This document shows positions 35,901 to 42,236 of a stretch of 64,000 nucleotides of DNA, piece by piece. The stretch comes from Mangifera indica. Its lineage: Eukaryota; Streptophyta; Magnoliopsida; Sapindales; Anacardiaceae. A model generated the notes under the pieces. That model worked only from the letters and a program-made list of their open reading frames with translations. It had not been told where the DNA came from and made no database searches. The position numbers were made by a program, and so were the translations under genes. Where the stretch lies: the NCBI RefSeq assembly GCF_011075055.1, contig NC_058147.1, positions 14,880,001-14,944,000 of the forward strand, in the 5' to 3' direction. How positions within the stretch are numbered: position 1 is the first letter of the stretch; every line of letters begins with the position of its first letter.

Positions 35901-38900
35901 AACGTGGCAGAGCAGGAGAGAATGAAATGGCTGTGGAAAGAGTTGAAAAAGGGAGCAGGTGTGGAAAAAAGGGAGGAAAAAAATCCAGAAGGAGGAAAGG
36001 AAGAGGAGAGACCAGCCTCTCGAATGCTGGAACAGGGGCCTGAGCTGGAGTTCCTTCAGTTCAGTGCATAGTTTCTTTAGTAATTGTATTTTCTGATTTT
36101 ATATCTTGTTATTTGCACTCGTTGTAAGCAAGCAGAACACTGGGATATTGAGGCTGTTATTTTGTTTATCATCCAGAATACATTTGAAGCAATTAGTTAC
36201 CTACTGTTATTATCAAATCTTTACAGCCATAACTGTTACATTGTCTTATTTCCGATAAAGTCTGATTGCAGTAGCATTTGAACACCCGCGTCGAAGCCCG
36301 TTCGAGTTACCTGAGCGATAAACGACAGCAGGTACCTAACAATTTTATTTAGGAACATGTTTATAAGTTTAACTAAAGTCAAAGTCCTAATTGAGTTAGT
36401 TTTCTAGTTTATCAAAGCGTCCTAATGTATTTCAAAGTTCTAATGAGGTTGGAAAGATGTTTGGAAGTTGTGTTACAGAGTTCAAGTCTTGATTAAAGTA
36501 AGTTTCCCTAACTAAAAAAAAAAATTAAAGTTAGTTTCCCTTAAGGATAAGTTTCCTAGAGTTTTTGACCTAGGGAAATTAGAGTTTTCTATTCCTAGTA
36601 GGGTTAGTTTCCTTTAATAGTTTCCATGTATTAAGGAATTAGTTTCCTTTAATAGATATCCTTGTATGTTTTAGGAATTAGTTTTCTATTTTAACTACAT
36701 GAATTAGAGGCCTATATAAAGGGGTTTGAATCTTTGTAATTGTAATTAAATTCAATCCATCATCAACAAAATTCATATCTGAGTTTTTTTTTTTTTAAGA
36801 ATTGTTTTGCGATTAATGCATTGAATTCTTGTATATCCTTGTGTCTTATCGAATGATATTAACACTCTTAGTTTTGTAAACAAGATCACAGCCCAATTCA
36901 ACATTTGTCCTGCATCAACAATCCAAATACTTCCAAGAAGACCACAATACGAAGGGGAAATAAGATTTTAAGTAGTCAAAATCATCCTATTATGTTTTGT
37001 CTATTAGTTGCTTTAGTCCATTTTCTCATTGAGGTTGGAAGAAGTTTCACTATCCTTATGACCAGGGCAAGTCTACTTAGAGTTGTGTTACATGGTGTGT
37101 GTAATAAGCCAAATTTGCACAGGTCACTACATTTCACAATTTATTGACTTAATTATAAATAGTAAACCGTTAGAAGCCCAATTCTTATTCAACTAAAACA
37201 AAAAATTAAAACACAAAAATATAATAAACTAAAACTATTTCATCAATCAAAAAATTACAAATATAAACCAAATAATTTGAAGAATTTAGAACCTCCCATT
37301 CCAGACAGTTTGAAGAATCTGGGATCTCTTATTTTCTGACCATTCGAGACGCCAAAGACCTCCCTAAATCAGCCAAGGATGGTTGTCCAATTATAAAACC
37401 TAATATTTTTTCTTCCTCCCCTCTTTTGAAACCTTAAAAACATATTTGTAACGGAGACTTACCGTTAGATTGAAGACAAGTGTCTCAATCCTAATATTTC
37501 TCTTCCCTTCAAAACCACAATGTCCTCAAAGTGGGTAATTTTTTTTTATCATATATATTTTTAAATGTTTTTTCCTTTTTAGCCAATTGTGCCCCACTCA
37601 TTCCCTTGCTTTTTTTTTTTTTTATAATTTTGCCACATGTCCCCTACTTTACAATTCTGCCATCTGTCCACAGTTGTTTCCAGCGCATTGTTTTGCATTT
37701 ACTTTTTTTTTTCCTCACTGTTTATAGTTGTCCCTTCTCTTTTCTTTAATCTTTTTTTCTCTTTCCTTTCTTCTCTACATTTTCTCTCTTCTATCTTCTG
37801 TAATTTTTTTTCTTTCTTCACACTTTTGCCCGTGTTCCCTTTTTTTCTCCTTCTTCTTCTTGTGTTTTCACTTTCTTCTTCTTTTTATTGTTTAGCACTT
37901 CTTCAACATGTACCCACTGACTCATTTCTCTTGGTGATGATTCATCTTCAAGTCAACTTCCTCCATAAACATTTTTCGACGACTCTTCACTTTTTTGGTC
38001 ATCATCTGTATTCCCCATTAAATCAAATGCTCTGATACTATTTTGTTAAGAACTCAGCTCTTATTCAACTAAAACAGAAAATTAAAACACAAAAACATAA
38101 TAAACTAAAACTATTTTATTAATCAAAATATTACAAAGATAAACCGAACAATTCGAAGAGTTTAAAACCTCCCATTCTAGACAATTCGAAGAGTCCGAGA
38201 CCTCCTATTTTTCAGTCATTTAAGGCCTCAGAAACCTCCCAAAATTAGCTAAGGATAGCTGCCCAATTATAAAACCTAATATTTTTTCTTGTTCCCCTTT
38301 TTGAAACCTAAAGAGCGTATTCATAGTAGAGACTTACCCTTAGATTGAGGACAAGTGTTCCAATCCTAACATAAACCTATCCCTTAAAATCATATTAAGA
38401 GAAAACTAAACAAATCATAGTTTATTACAAATGCTTATAATTTAGCGAAATAATTGAAATAAAATATTTCATAGGTCTATAAAATTTTGAATAAACACAA
38501 CTTGATTAAAACATGCTTACCACTCATACTTGATTAATAATGTATCCAAAATTTAGATTGCTCATAAGGAATGTAATGAAACTAGCAGAGATGGAGAAGC
38601 GAAACTCACCATTCCCCACGAAAGACCCTTCCAAGCTTTATAACCAAATTTCTCTCCATATTGCCATACTAAAGCCATAGCAGTAATCCTTTTGAACAGA
38701 AAATTTAGAATCAATTCGCTTTCTTTATTTATTTTTGTCTAGTTTGGGTTAAAATAGTTGAAGAACTTAAAAGTCAAACCCCAAAATATATTGAACTTGA
38801 AATCGTGAATATGTTAATTATTTATACAAAGAGAAATTCATAAAATAGTACAAGTAAACAAAATTATAATAATGAATCTATATAGCTGAATTGTGGTTAG

Positions 38901-40569
38901 CATTTCATTTTCCAAGCAACGATTAGGTTAAACACACATACAAATGTATAGGAAATACCTACTTTCTATCATTTTTTCGCACATCAAACTTAGCATTAAT
39001 ATGAATAAAACAACACACAATTATTAAAATAGTGACAGTTGTGAGAGAAGAAAACCCTAACCATTCAACAACACTGGAGATGTGTACAACCCAGGTGGGC
39101 AAGGACAAGGCATTGGCTGGTTCACTCAATTGCAAAGATGAGGCCAACAACGGCAATTCAGCAGTTGAAGCAGGTCCCACTCCCACCACCATGAAGACCA
39201 AACCAGCTCCAACTAGACCAACAACAGCCTTTACATTATCAAGAATTACAACATTTTTTATGGTTCTTGGAGTCTGAGATTCAGACGAGTCAGAAATAGT
39301 TGCTGGTCTCTTGAAGGCTTCAAGAAGATCTCTCTCACTGGAATTAACTCCAACTACAAACATCAGAAGCCCTAATGCCAGATCATAGTACCTAGAAATA
39401 ATTAAATAATAGAATTATAAGCATAATTTTTGTTGAACTTACTTCATCATGTAGCAGACTACTTTCATATGGAAATATCATCTTGGACATTTTAGTTTCA
39501 ACTTCCTAATCAGTGATAATTTAAAAAAAAAAAAAAAAGATGGATTTTAATCATTCAAAAGTTGCAAAAAGTTTCTCAAGTAGTAAATATCACATATCAT
39601 AATGGAAGCACCTAAACTAAGTCACGAGAATGTTTTGAATAAACAAAGCTAATACATTCGAAACAATTTTCTAACAACCTGACCAGCTATCTGCTCATTT
39701 GGATTTTAAAACAATTCAATATGAAATATCTCAGCAGGACAAAACCGGTAAGATACTTTCGGCTAAAAACTAGGACCCAATAAAAATTAACGGAACAGTT
39801 TCACACTCCCCATACAGTTTATTACTAATTAAAACAGATATAAAGATCTTAATTTGAATCATCTCCAAGTTTTGCAACAATATTTTTCACTCCCCAAGTT
39901 TAGCTATAATTGATGCCACCTCACAGAGCTTTATTAGCATAATTTCTTTGAAATGGATGTTTAATAGACCAGTAGAAAATAGACCACACCTGCTTTTCCT
40001 TCTTGTCACCACTGATCTGTTAAAACTGCACCGAAAACAAATTGCACTCTGAAAGTATTAAGTTTAAAAAAAAAAAAAAAACTGATTAGCCAGTTGACTA
40101 AAAGTTATCCACTAATTATTGCACCAAAATATACAAACAGAACATAAAAAATTAACATCAGTGTGCATATATAAATATTTTAAAATTATAAATCAGAATT
40201 ACCATGTCAAAAGAACTCGAAGACTTCTCTGACACAGATTTGTTCACCAAATGTCTTGTGCTCCTAATTTTCACTTCAAAAATAATAAAAAAATAGAAAA
40301 CCAAAGCAAACCCACGTCAACATTAAAGCCAACTTAAATTAAGACGATATTGAACTGAAGTTATAAAGTCAAAAAAGAAAAGGCACTTGTACCCAGAAAC
40401 TATGAGATAAGTATCATTAAAATCACAATTGAGAAAACAAAATATATGCATTAAAAAAACCTGAAGAAGATGAATGTGAGAGATTTTGGGGAAAGAGCGG
40501 GATGTTACGGTTTGGAGTTAGAAAGGAGAAAATTTTGGCATTCAAATGCCAGTATTGAAGTTGTAGCAT
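17882..40569 (-). CDS. DUF2499 (Ycf49-like) predicted plastid membrane protein, 7 exons
   Basis: CDS exons in order: 40569-40461, 40273-40203, 40048-39990, 39391-39062, 38688-38610, 32015-31947 and 17989-17882. The total is 825 nt, or 274 aa plus stop. Every intron is GT...AG and the phases match. The first ~80 residues are Ser/Arg-rich with few acidic residues, like a chloroplast transit peptide. Next come YYDLALG and [10 protein letters not shown], a hydrophobic segment ([15 protein letters not shown]), and then the conserved DUF2499 core: [14 protein letters not shown], a WKGLSWGM stretch, [10 protein letters not shown] and [13 protein letters not shown]. The family occurs in plants and cyanobacteria and its molecular function is unknown to me. 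Introns 5 (6594 bp) and 6 (13957 bp) are swollen by retrotransposons, yet the coding sequence is undamaged. The start is the first in-frame ATG before the transit-like stretch. Confidence is high for the gene and moderate for the exact N-terminus. Confidence 0.88.
17990..18878 (-). other. Intron 6 of the DUF2499 gene, 3' part
   Basis: Non-repetitive intron sequence between exon 7 and the first retroelement of intron 6. No ORF or element recognised. Confidence 0.6.
18879..19321 (+). repeat. 5' LTR of the outer gypsy element
   Basis: TGACAGC...GTATCA. It is homologous to 23268-23750. Homology may extend a few bases further left. Confidence 0.75.
19325..19335 (+). promoter_or_regulatory. Primer binding site (initiator tRNA-Met type)
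   Basis: TGGTATCAGAG, three bases after the LTR end. A perfect match to the core of the usual plant site. Confidence 0.8.
19409..19853 (-). repeat. 3' LTR of the nested minus-strand element
   Basis: On minus it starts TGTTAAGAC and ends CTCTAACA. Visibly diverged from the 5' copy, so the insertion is not recent. Confidence 0.8.
19854..19925 (-). pseudogene. Chromovirus polyprotein tail (nested element)
   Basis: On minus, [10 protein letters not shown] at 19905-19876 matches the FPxFHLEDKV motif that ends chromovirus integrases, then a purine-rich tract and the 3' LTR. The same tail is present at 35740-35770 in the chimeric element. Confidence 0.6.
19979..20400 (-). pseudogene. Second captured PPR (PLS-class) gene fragment
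   Basis: On minus, [20 protein letters not shown] followed by [15 protein letters not shown] is a typical L-type PPR repeat, preceded by a GYRQVDK remnant. It differs in class from the fragment at 20461-20990, so two PPR donors (or two parts of one) may be present. Confidence 0.65.
20461..20990 (-). pseudogene. Captured PPR (P-class) gene fragment
   Basis: On minus, [14 protein letters not shown] then [29 protein letters not shown] follow the 35-residue pentatricopeptide rhythm (xPNxxTYxxxI...G). Upstream, 20990-20760 has further weak PPR-like codons with frameshifts. PPR proteins bind organellar RNA. This fragment has no start and is broken. Confidence 0.65.
21020..21241 (-). pseudogene. 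Unidentified captured coding segment
   Basis: A minus-strand frame with protein-like composition, including [20 protein letters not shown] and [18 protein letters not shown]. It resembles no retroelement protein and sits between the gag linker and the PPR fragments, so I infer a captured host exon. I do not recognise the donor. Confidence 0.4.
21417..21640 (-). pseudogene. Asn/Pro-rich gag linker (nested element)
   Basis: An open minus-strand stretch rich in Asn, Pro and Ser ([17 protein letters not shown]). It resembles in composition the Asn/Pro/Thr-rich stretch at 33540-33720 of the chimeric element and holds the same position after the zinc knuckle. Confidence 0.45.
22060..22327 (-). pseudogene. 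gag zinc-knuckle remnant (nested element)
   Basis: On minus, a stretch near 22230-22130 reads [19 protein letters not shown] followed by LLVDED, the counterpart of [15 protein letters not shown]...VVEEDD in the element at 33040. The second Cys is Tyr and the last is His, so the knuckle is broken. Confidence 0.55.
22340..22762 (-). repeat. 5' LTR of the nested minus-strand element
   Basis: Aligns with 19409-19853 over its whole length (for example 'aaatcaatattattaattgg' and 'tcatcttgaggcaaatatcc' on plus). It ends ...TTTAAACA on minus, next to the primer site. Confidence 0.8.
23268..23750 (+). repeat. 3' LTR of the outer gypsy element
   Basis: Homologous to the 5' LTR, with an extra ~40 bp near 23675-23715 that the 5' copy lacks. 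It ends at TATTA where the 5' copy has TATCA. Confidence 0.7.
23820..25440 (+). pseudogene. copia A gag end, protease and integrase
   Basis: A gag C-terminus at 23830-23940, then protease [13 protein letters not shown] (23950-23990), where the catalytic DSG is DSN. GAG-pre-integrase follows ([12 protein letters not shown] near 24375), then the integrase core: HNDIWGPS (24541), a DNGREYF stretch (24740) and [13 protein letters not shown] (24818), so the D, D, E catalytic positions are readable. Frameshifts near 24708, 24800 and 25000 break it. Confidence 0.75.
25673..26664 (+). pseudogene. copia A reverse transcriptase, long open stretch
   Basis: The RT N-terminal part ([19 protein letters not shown], 25768) is joined by a small deletion and frame change to a 265-codon open stretch at 25867-26664. 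That stretch has [45 protein letters not shown] and an intact YVDD active site (26281-26292). It ends at a stop after NQFMHSP. This is the best-preserved RT in the window, but it lacks ~10 residues before the [11 protein letters not shown] motif. Confidence 0.85.
26665..27237 (+). pseudogene. copia A RNase H
   Basis: ADWA-like DVDWARS near 26775, then a frameshift. The C-terminal open part 26989-27237 has [32 protein letters not shown] and the final LTKGL motif. Confidence 0.75.
27570..29511 (+). mobile_element. Ty1/copia element B, pol remnant
   Basis: The RT-RNase H half of another copia element. RT starts near 27918 ([18 protein letters not shown]), with [32 protein letters not shown] and [14 protein letters not shown]. 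The active site reads YVND (28448-28459) instead of YVDD. RNase H ends in a clean stretch 29101-29394 ([22 protein letters not shown]). Stops and frameshifts throughout. A 3' LTR may begin at 29416 (TGTTAATAATATA) and is cut at 29512 by a small LTR element. Confidence 0.75.
29512..30893 (+). mobile_element. Small non-autonomous LTR element (TRIM-like), plus orientation
   Basis: LTRs 29512-29842 and 30561-30893 share 'aatagggtcttta', 'atggaggtctccag' and 'ttttattttattgtgcattt'. Next to the 5' LTR is a primer-site-like ATGATATCAAAGCAG (29845-29859), and before the 3' LTR a purine tract 'gaagggaaaagcaa'. The ~700-bp interior is A/G-rich with one short frame (29896-30078) and no pol. Target duplication not convincing (GTTTA versus CTTTG). 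A second, inverted copy of the family is at 37168-38371. Confidence 0.75.
30894..31946. other. Intron 6, exon-6-proximal part; LTR debris, no gene
   Basis: 30905-31090 resembles gypsy LTR sequence (a 'ggattccacattagaaaatatggg' motif typical of plant LTRs). The rest to the splice donor at 31946 shows no element or ORF I trust. Confidence 0.45.
31947..32015 (-). CDS. DUF2499 gene exon 6 (69 nt, isolated between TE-filled introns)
   Basis: Acceptor TTTAG, donor GAG|GTAAGC. It encodes 23 residues including [14 protein letters not shown], the best-conserved part of the family. It lies 6.6 kb from exon 5 and 14 kb from exon 7, and is flanked on both sides by inverted copies of a small LTR element. 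Confidence 0.9.
32016..32465 (-). other. Intron 5, exon-6-proximal part
   Basis: Unique-looking intron sequence between exon 6 and the chimeric LTR element. Nothing else seen. Confidence 0.5.
32466..32470. repeat. Target site duplication, left (ATTTT)
   Basis: Identical to 36342-36346. It marks the integration site of the chimeric LTR element in intron 5. Confidence 0.9.
32471..33027 (+). repeat. 5' LTR of the chimeric element
   Basis: 557 bp, TGTTAGAACTC...GTACCTAACA. I compared it with 35785-36341 and saw no difference. It contains an open frame that recurs at the end of the chimeric ORF through the 3' LTR copy. Confidence 0.95.
33030..33045 (+). promoter_or_regulatory. Primer binding site of the chimeric element
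   Basis: TGGTATCAGAGTGACG, two bases after the LTR end. The first 11 bases match the standard initiator tRNA-Met-complementary site of plant LTR elements. Confidence 0.85.
33040..33600 (+). CDS. Truncated Gag with zinc knuckle (chimeric element ORF1)
   Basis: 186 codons from 33040; an internal ATG at 33055 is equally possible. Residues 34-60 contain [18 protein letters not shown] followed by a spacing of seven to H-x-C, the C-x2-C-x7-H-x-C knuckle of plant chromovirus Gag, then an acidic [11 protein letters not shown] stretch and a Pro/Asn-rich end. The usual ~200-residue capsid part before the knuckle is missing, so this Gag could bind nucleic acid but not assemble alone. It overlaps ORF2 by 32 nt in another frame (+1), reminiscent of gag-pol arrangements. 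Not a host gene: it lies between the LTR and captured sequence. Confidence 0.75.
   Translation: MTILRMEKIDFIKDGGRWWIVRRLTQWEIRELRANRVCPRCDGKEEPNHDCKRKSWAVLVVEEDDPDDEGILIVFDRETKKREAEIKIENSDDKKSRSIMSGAQIGKSVEESTKFGEKYAEVEAPQFIIGRDGELQENGWWKETREKMEGNNPTHLLPNLKTRPDPKIRPSQHKPSIDSTPNPIFH
33569..36043 (+). CDS. Chimeric ORF2: HSP90 N-part, unknown, AGO4 N-part, chromodomain tail
   Basis: 824 codons without a stop. Residues 1-99: Pro/Asn/Thr-rich gag-derived linker. From Met100 (33866): start of a mitochondrial HSP90 (HSP90-6/TRAP1 type), with presequence and then [20 protein letters not shown] and [17 protein letters not shown], keeping the ATP-contacting Glu and Asn but ending near residue 262 before the DxGxGM loop. 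About 263-355: unidentified acidic/Lys-rich segment. About 356-602: AGO4-clade Argonaute N-terminus, including [24 protein letters not shown] and [12 protein letters not shown]. About 603-675: jump to [22 protein letters not shown] and [12 protein letters not shown], the linker after PAZ, so PAZ is missing and MID/PIWI are absent. About 696-739: chromodomain end ([21 protein letters not shown]). The rest is LTR read-through. No catalytic activity is expected; a dominant-negative or siRNA-source role is speculation. Confidence 0.85.
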   Translation: MTQHPTQFFINSSTNPTKIYDPGPNNPLTFTHPFSNHSSTRPTPISYLKKQILAQNLILQKPQSTTLLELLLYKYFTSLTRLQLMESLISQTLFRNFAIMHKLTKRSASTILCHGSARYLRSATVAPISGNSQSGDSILESDTKLRWYSVLTARQSGTVCYSTELNWKKNGLFLGSWYESTATASDTSSSPPPEKYEYQAEVSRLMDLIVNSLYSNKEVFLRELISNASDAVDKLRFLSITEPELLKEAVDLDIRIQTDTDNGHYRPTDDRCDSFLSFLKENRVNIVKIEIHRTSENYSDSYSDGKFVKVETANEVFTNSESPEPEKVKEIEVSVVEEVDEEKKAKSKKKKIKGLPHEGNGAHEGNGAHKGNGTDDALPLPPPIIPPDFTPTKVEPEPFKKKVVRLPISKRGLGSKGQKSVVLTNHFRVNVTNVNGLFFHYSVSLSYEDGRPVDGKGNGRRVIDRVQETYDNELAGEDFAYNGEKSLFTVGPLPRNKLEFTVMLEEISSSRNNGNGSPDGCESPSANDRKRVRRPYRSKTYKVEISFAAKIPMQSIANALRGQESENSQEALRILDIILRQHAAKHGCLPIRQSFFHNDPKNFAEVEGRVPPAPRLKIGNGEDFFLRNGWWNFNNKKLVEPTKMKRWIVANFSARCDIRSLVRDLKKCGDMKGLKEDLLEEQLEGESEYKYSSHSDLEVLNKWKGLPDCKWTWESCDNLQYPFPQSHLEDKVSLDGRRNVRTHIYIFHRKRENKKSCDPKAKLEGCHLIANPTTKNMKRGRAGENEMAVERVEKGSRCGKKGGKKSRRRKGRGETSLSNAGTGA
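33866..34356 (+). pseudogene. Captured mitochondrial HSP90 (HSP90-6/TRAP1-type) 5' coding part
   Basis: Begins at the apparent native start [10 protein letters not shown], runs through the mitochondrial presequence ([30 protein letters not shown]) and stops in the first third of the GHKL ATPase domain at [13 protein letters not shown]. No intron interrupts these 490 bp, although plant HSP90-6 genes are, to my knowledge, multi-exon. A 5' UTR piece may precede it (33780-33865). Confidence 0.85.
34357..34632 (+). pseudogene. Unidentified segment of the chimeric ORF, possible third donor
   Basis: Open in frame between the HSP90 and AGO parts. It contains [20 protein letters not shown], then an acidic stretch and the basic run KKAKSKKKK. 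It belongs to neither neighbour as far as I can tell. I do not recognise it. Confidence 0.4.
34633..35595 (+). pseudogene. Captured AGO4-clade Argonaute fragment with PAZ deleted
   Basis: AGO4-type features: Gly/Asn-rich head, [60 protein letters not shown] and [20 protein letters not shown]. The N domain ends at HNDPKNF and is fused in frame to [13 protein letters not shown], which in AGO4 lies ~300 residues further on, after the PAZ domain. MID is cut after the start and PIWI (with its slicer residues) is absent. Intron-free, unlike genomic AGO4 genes. Confidence 0.9.
35640..35784 (+). pseudogene. Chromodomain tail and polypurine tract of the chimeric element
   Basis: [16 protein letters not shown] and [14 protein letters not shown] are the second half of a chromovirus chromodomain and its C-terminal tail. 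The coding frame flows through the polypurine tract (35774-35784) into the 3' LTR. Confidence 0.8.
35785..36341 (+). repeat. 3' LTR of the chimeric element
   Basis: 557 bp, reads identical to 32471-33027. Followed by ATTTT at 36342-36346, the right copy of the target duplication. Confidence 0.95.
36347..37167. other. Intron 5 middle part; solo-LTR-like sequence, no gene
   Basis: A possible TATA box 'tatataaagggg' (36714-36725) and repeated 'ggaattagtttcc' motifs resemble a plant LTR promoter region. No partner copy or clear borders, so this is only a suggestion. Short frames here are not credible genes. Confidence 0.35.
37168..38371 (-). mobile_element. Small non-autonomous LTR element (TRIM-like), minus orientation
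   Basis: LTRs 38044-38371 (5') and 37168-37496 (3') on minus, with a perfect TAAAC target duplication (37163-37167 and 38372-38376). Primer-site-like TAGTATCAGAGCA follows the 5' LTR (about 38040-38026). The interior (37497-38043) is pyrimidine-rich on plus, i.e. purine-rich on the element strand, without pol. It belongs to the same family as 29512-30893 in the opposite orientation, across exon 6. Confidence 0.85.
38610..38688 (-). CDS. DUF2499 gene exon 5
   Basis: Acceptor CAAAAG, donor ATG|GTGAGT. It encodes [15 protein letters not shown] and WKGLSWGM, typical core residues of the family. Confidence 0.9.
39062..39391 (-). CDS. DUF2499 gene exon 4
   Basis: The largest exon (330 nt), acceptor TTTCTAG, donor GAATG|GTTAGG. 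It encodes YYDLALG, the hydrophobic segment and the start of the DUF2499 core ([15 protein letters not shown]). The open frame runs on past 39062 into the intron, but the conserved Trp codon is completed by exon 5. Confidence 0.88.
39990..40048 (-). CDS. DUF2499 gene exon 3
   Basis: Acceptor TTTCAG, donor GCAG|GTGTGG. It encodes SAICFRCSF...RRKS and leaves 2 nt that complete an Arg codon with the first G of exon 4. Confidence 0.8.
40203..40273 (-). CDS. DUF2499 gene exon 2
   Basis: Acceptor GAAG at 40274, donor ATG|GTAATT at 40203/40202. The alternative acceptor ATTAG nearer to it would break the frame. It supplies STRHLVNKS...SSSFDM of the transit region. Confidence 0.75.
40461..40569 (-). 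CDS. DUF2499 gene exon 1 (start codon)
   Basis: ATG at 40569-40567, 36 codons plus 1 nt, ending at CAG|GT. Ser-rich at the end (LSHSSSS). It forms the first part of the predicted transit peptide. Confidence 0.75.
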
Positions 40570-42235
40570 GTTTGTTTAGATTATCTTCACAAATCAGAAG
40601 CTAGATTTTGGTTATGTTATTGGATGGAGGGAAAAAATGGAGTAATTTTAGAATAAATTTTATTTGCATTCTGTTGGGCTTTCGTAAATTAGGCTCCTGT
40701 GATTCCATTCCTTTGGGCCTGGTCATGTCCTGTCTTCAACAAAATTATTTTGAATTGCCCTCGGTTATGGTTGAAGGTGTTTATAATTTAGTTTAAATTA
40801 AAACTAAATTAAATTATTTAAAAATTGTAAATTGATTTGATTTATAAAATAATTTAATTTAGATTGATAAATTTTAAAAAAATGTTTTAATTTGAATTAT
40901 GATTTTGATAATTTTTAATCTAAAGCATATCATAAACTTTTTTTTTTAAATATATAGGTGGAATGACTATGTTCCATCCAAAGTTTAATTAAAAGACATA
41001 GTCCCACCCTTTAAATTTAAAAAGGATCATTTTCCATCCGTATGTTAAATTTATTAAATTTTTTATAAAATTATTAAAATGATTTTAAAAAAAAAAACCA
41101 TAAAGCCAGATGACACTTTGTTGCCAAAATTTTATTAAATAATTTTTTATATCCCTAATTTATATTAAAAAATGGAAATCTTTACAAAATGATTTCGAGG
41201 TTAAACTTGTCGAAATTGATCAAATTGAAAAATGGAGGCTAGGTGGGAGTCAAAGACTCAATAATCACAACTAAGAGTATGTACAATTTGGTTTCGTCGT
41301 TTTATGAACTTTTTCAAACTAAATTAAAAAAATAGTTTGAAAAATTTTAATCAAACTATTTTAAGTTTCAAACCGAATCAAACTAAAAAATATAATTTCA
41401 TGTAGTTTCAATTACAATTTGGATATATCATTTATAATAAATAATAATTAAATTATAATTATTGAGGACATGAAATAAATATATAATAAAAAATAAAATA
41501 CATAAAAAAATAGACCAAAAGACTCATTCCTACCCAAGGTTTAGTCAACTAATAAAGTCATACCTACTAATTTTAAAAAATCAAAATATTCATGTATAAA
41601 TTATTACTTTAAAAAAATAATTAATTATAAGGATATAAATATCATTTAACTAATAATATTTTTAAAAAATAAAATTTTATTTAATTTTCCTCAATTTGGT
41701 TTTAAAAACATATAATTTCCCTCTATTAGTTTTACTCTTCTTAAAACTAAATGAGTTTTGATGCAGTGAACAATCAAGAGCCAAAATGAAAAAAGAACAG
41801 TGTTTCTTTTATTTTCTATCAAACCTTATTAATTTTTTTTTACATTTATTTTCAGAGCGTTCTTATGTTGGCTGTGAGTGTTTCTTTTGTAAATTTTGGG
41901 ATCTGGGTTTTGTGATATATGTTTTGAGACTTGACTCTCATTCTTTTTTCCTTTGTGGGGTTTGACTTTCCTGCTTTCTGGAGCATTTAGTTTCAATGGG
42001 TTTTCACCCGAAATTTGTTGAATTTGATCCATTGACTCGCCTATGTCAACATTTCTTAATTGGTTTTTTCTCTAAATGGAATTTTTGTATATGAGTTCCT
42101 GATATGGGTTCAAGCTCCAAAAATTTTTGTTTCTTGGGTTCTCGATTGGCTAAAAGGTGAAAAAAAAATGGTTTTTGTTGAACTCTGCTTGATTTTCCTT
42201 ATTCGGTTTTGAGTACAGTTTGATTCTTGAAGCCA
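40570..42235. other. 5' flank of the DUF2499 gene and AT-rich DNA, no gene seen
   Basis: 40570-40800 should hold the promoter and 5' UTR of the minus-strand gene; no box is distinctive. Bases 40960-41100 and 41510-41560 share 'cca(t/c)cc(a)aagttta'-type motifs with the repeat at 58752. 41770-42150 looks like leader or intron sequence without a usable frame. Confidence 0.4.
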
Positions 42236-42236
42236 T

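Larger units (their letters stand above)
32471..36341 (+). mobile_element. Gene-capturing chromovirus-like LTR element carrying HSP90 and AGO4 pieces
   Basis: A complete 3871-bp LTR element: 557-bp LTRs with TGTTAG...CTAACA ends, a perfect ATTTT target duplication, a primer site at 33030 and a purine tract GGGCGGAGAAA at 35774-35784. The interior has a gag zinc-knuckle ORF (33040-33600) and an 824-codon chimeric ORF (33569-36043) ending in a chromovirus tail and LTR. Protease, RT, RNase H and integrase are absent, so movement must have relied on enzymes from an autonomous relative. The host-gene parts are intron-free, which points to capture from mRNA during reverse transcription. Insertion must be recent because the two LTRs read identically. 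Confidence 0.93.

Noticed and set aside
33569..36043. A novel host gene fusing HSP90 and Argonaute
   Set aside because: It lies between identical LTRs with primer site, purine tract and target duplication, and its ends are gag linker and chromodomain, so it belongs to a retroelement.
37531..38035. Phe/Ser-rich ORFs of 72 and 132 codons
   Set aside because: Pyrimidine-rich complement of the purine-rich interior of the minus-strand TRIM-like element.
38959..39363. A 134-aa single-exon gene on minus
   Set aside because: It is exon 4 of the DUF2499 gene read past its splice donor. The residues after VVEW are intron.
40203..40263. Exon 2 of the DUF2499 gene starting at 40263 after ATTAG
   Set aside because: This acceptor breaks the frame with exon 1. 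The acceptor 10 bases upstream keeps it.
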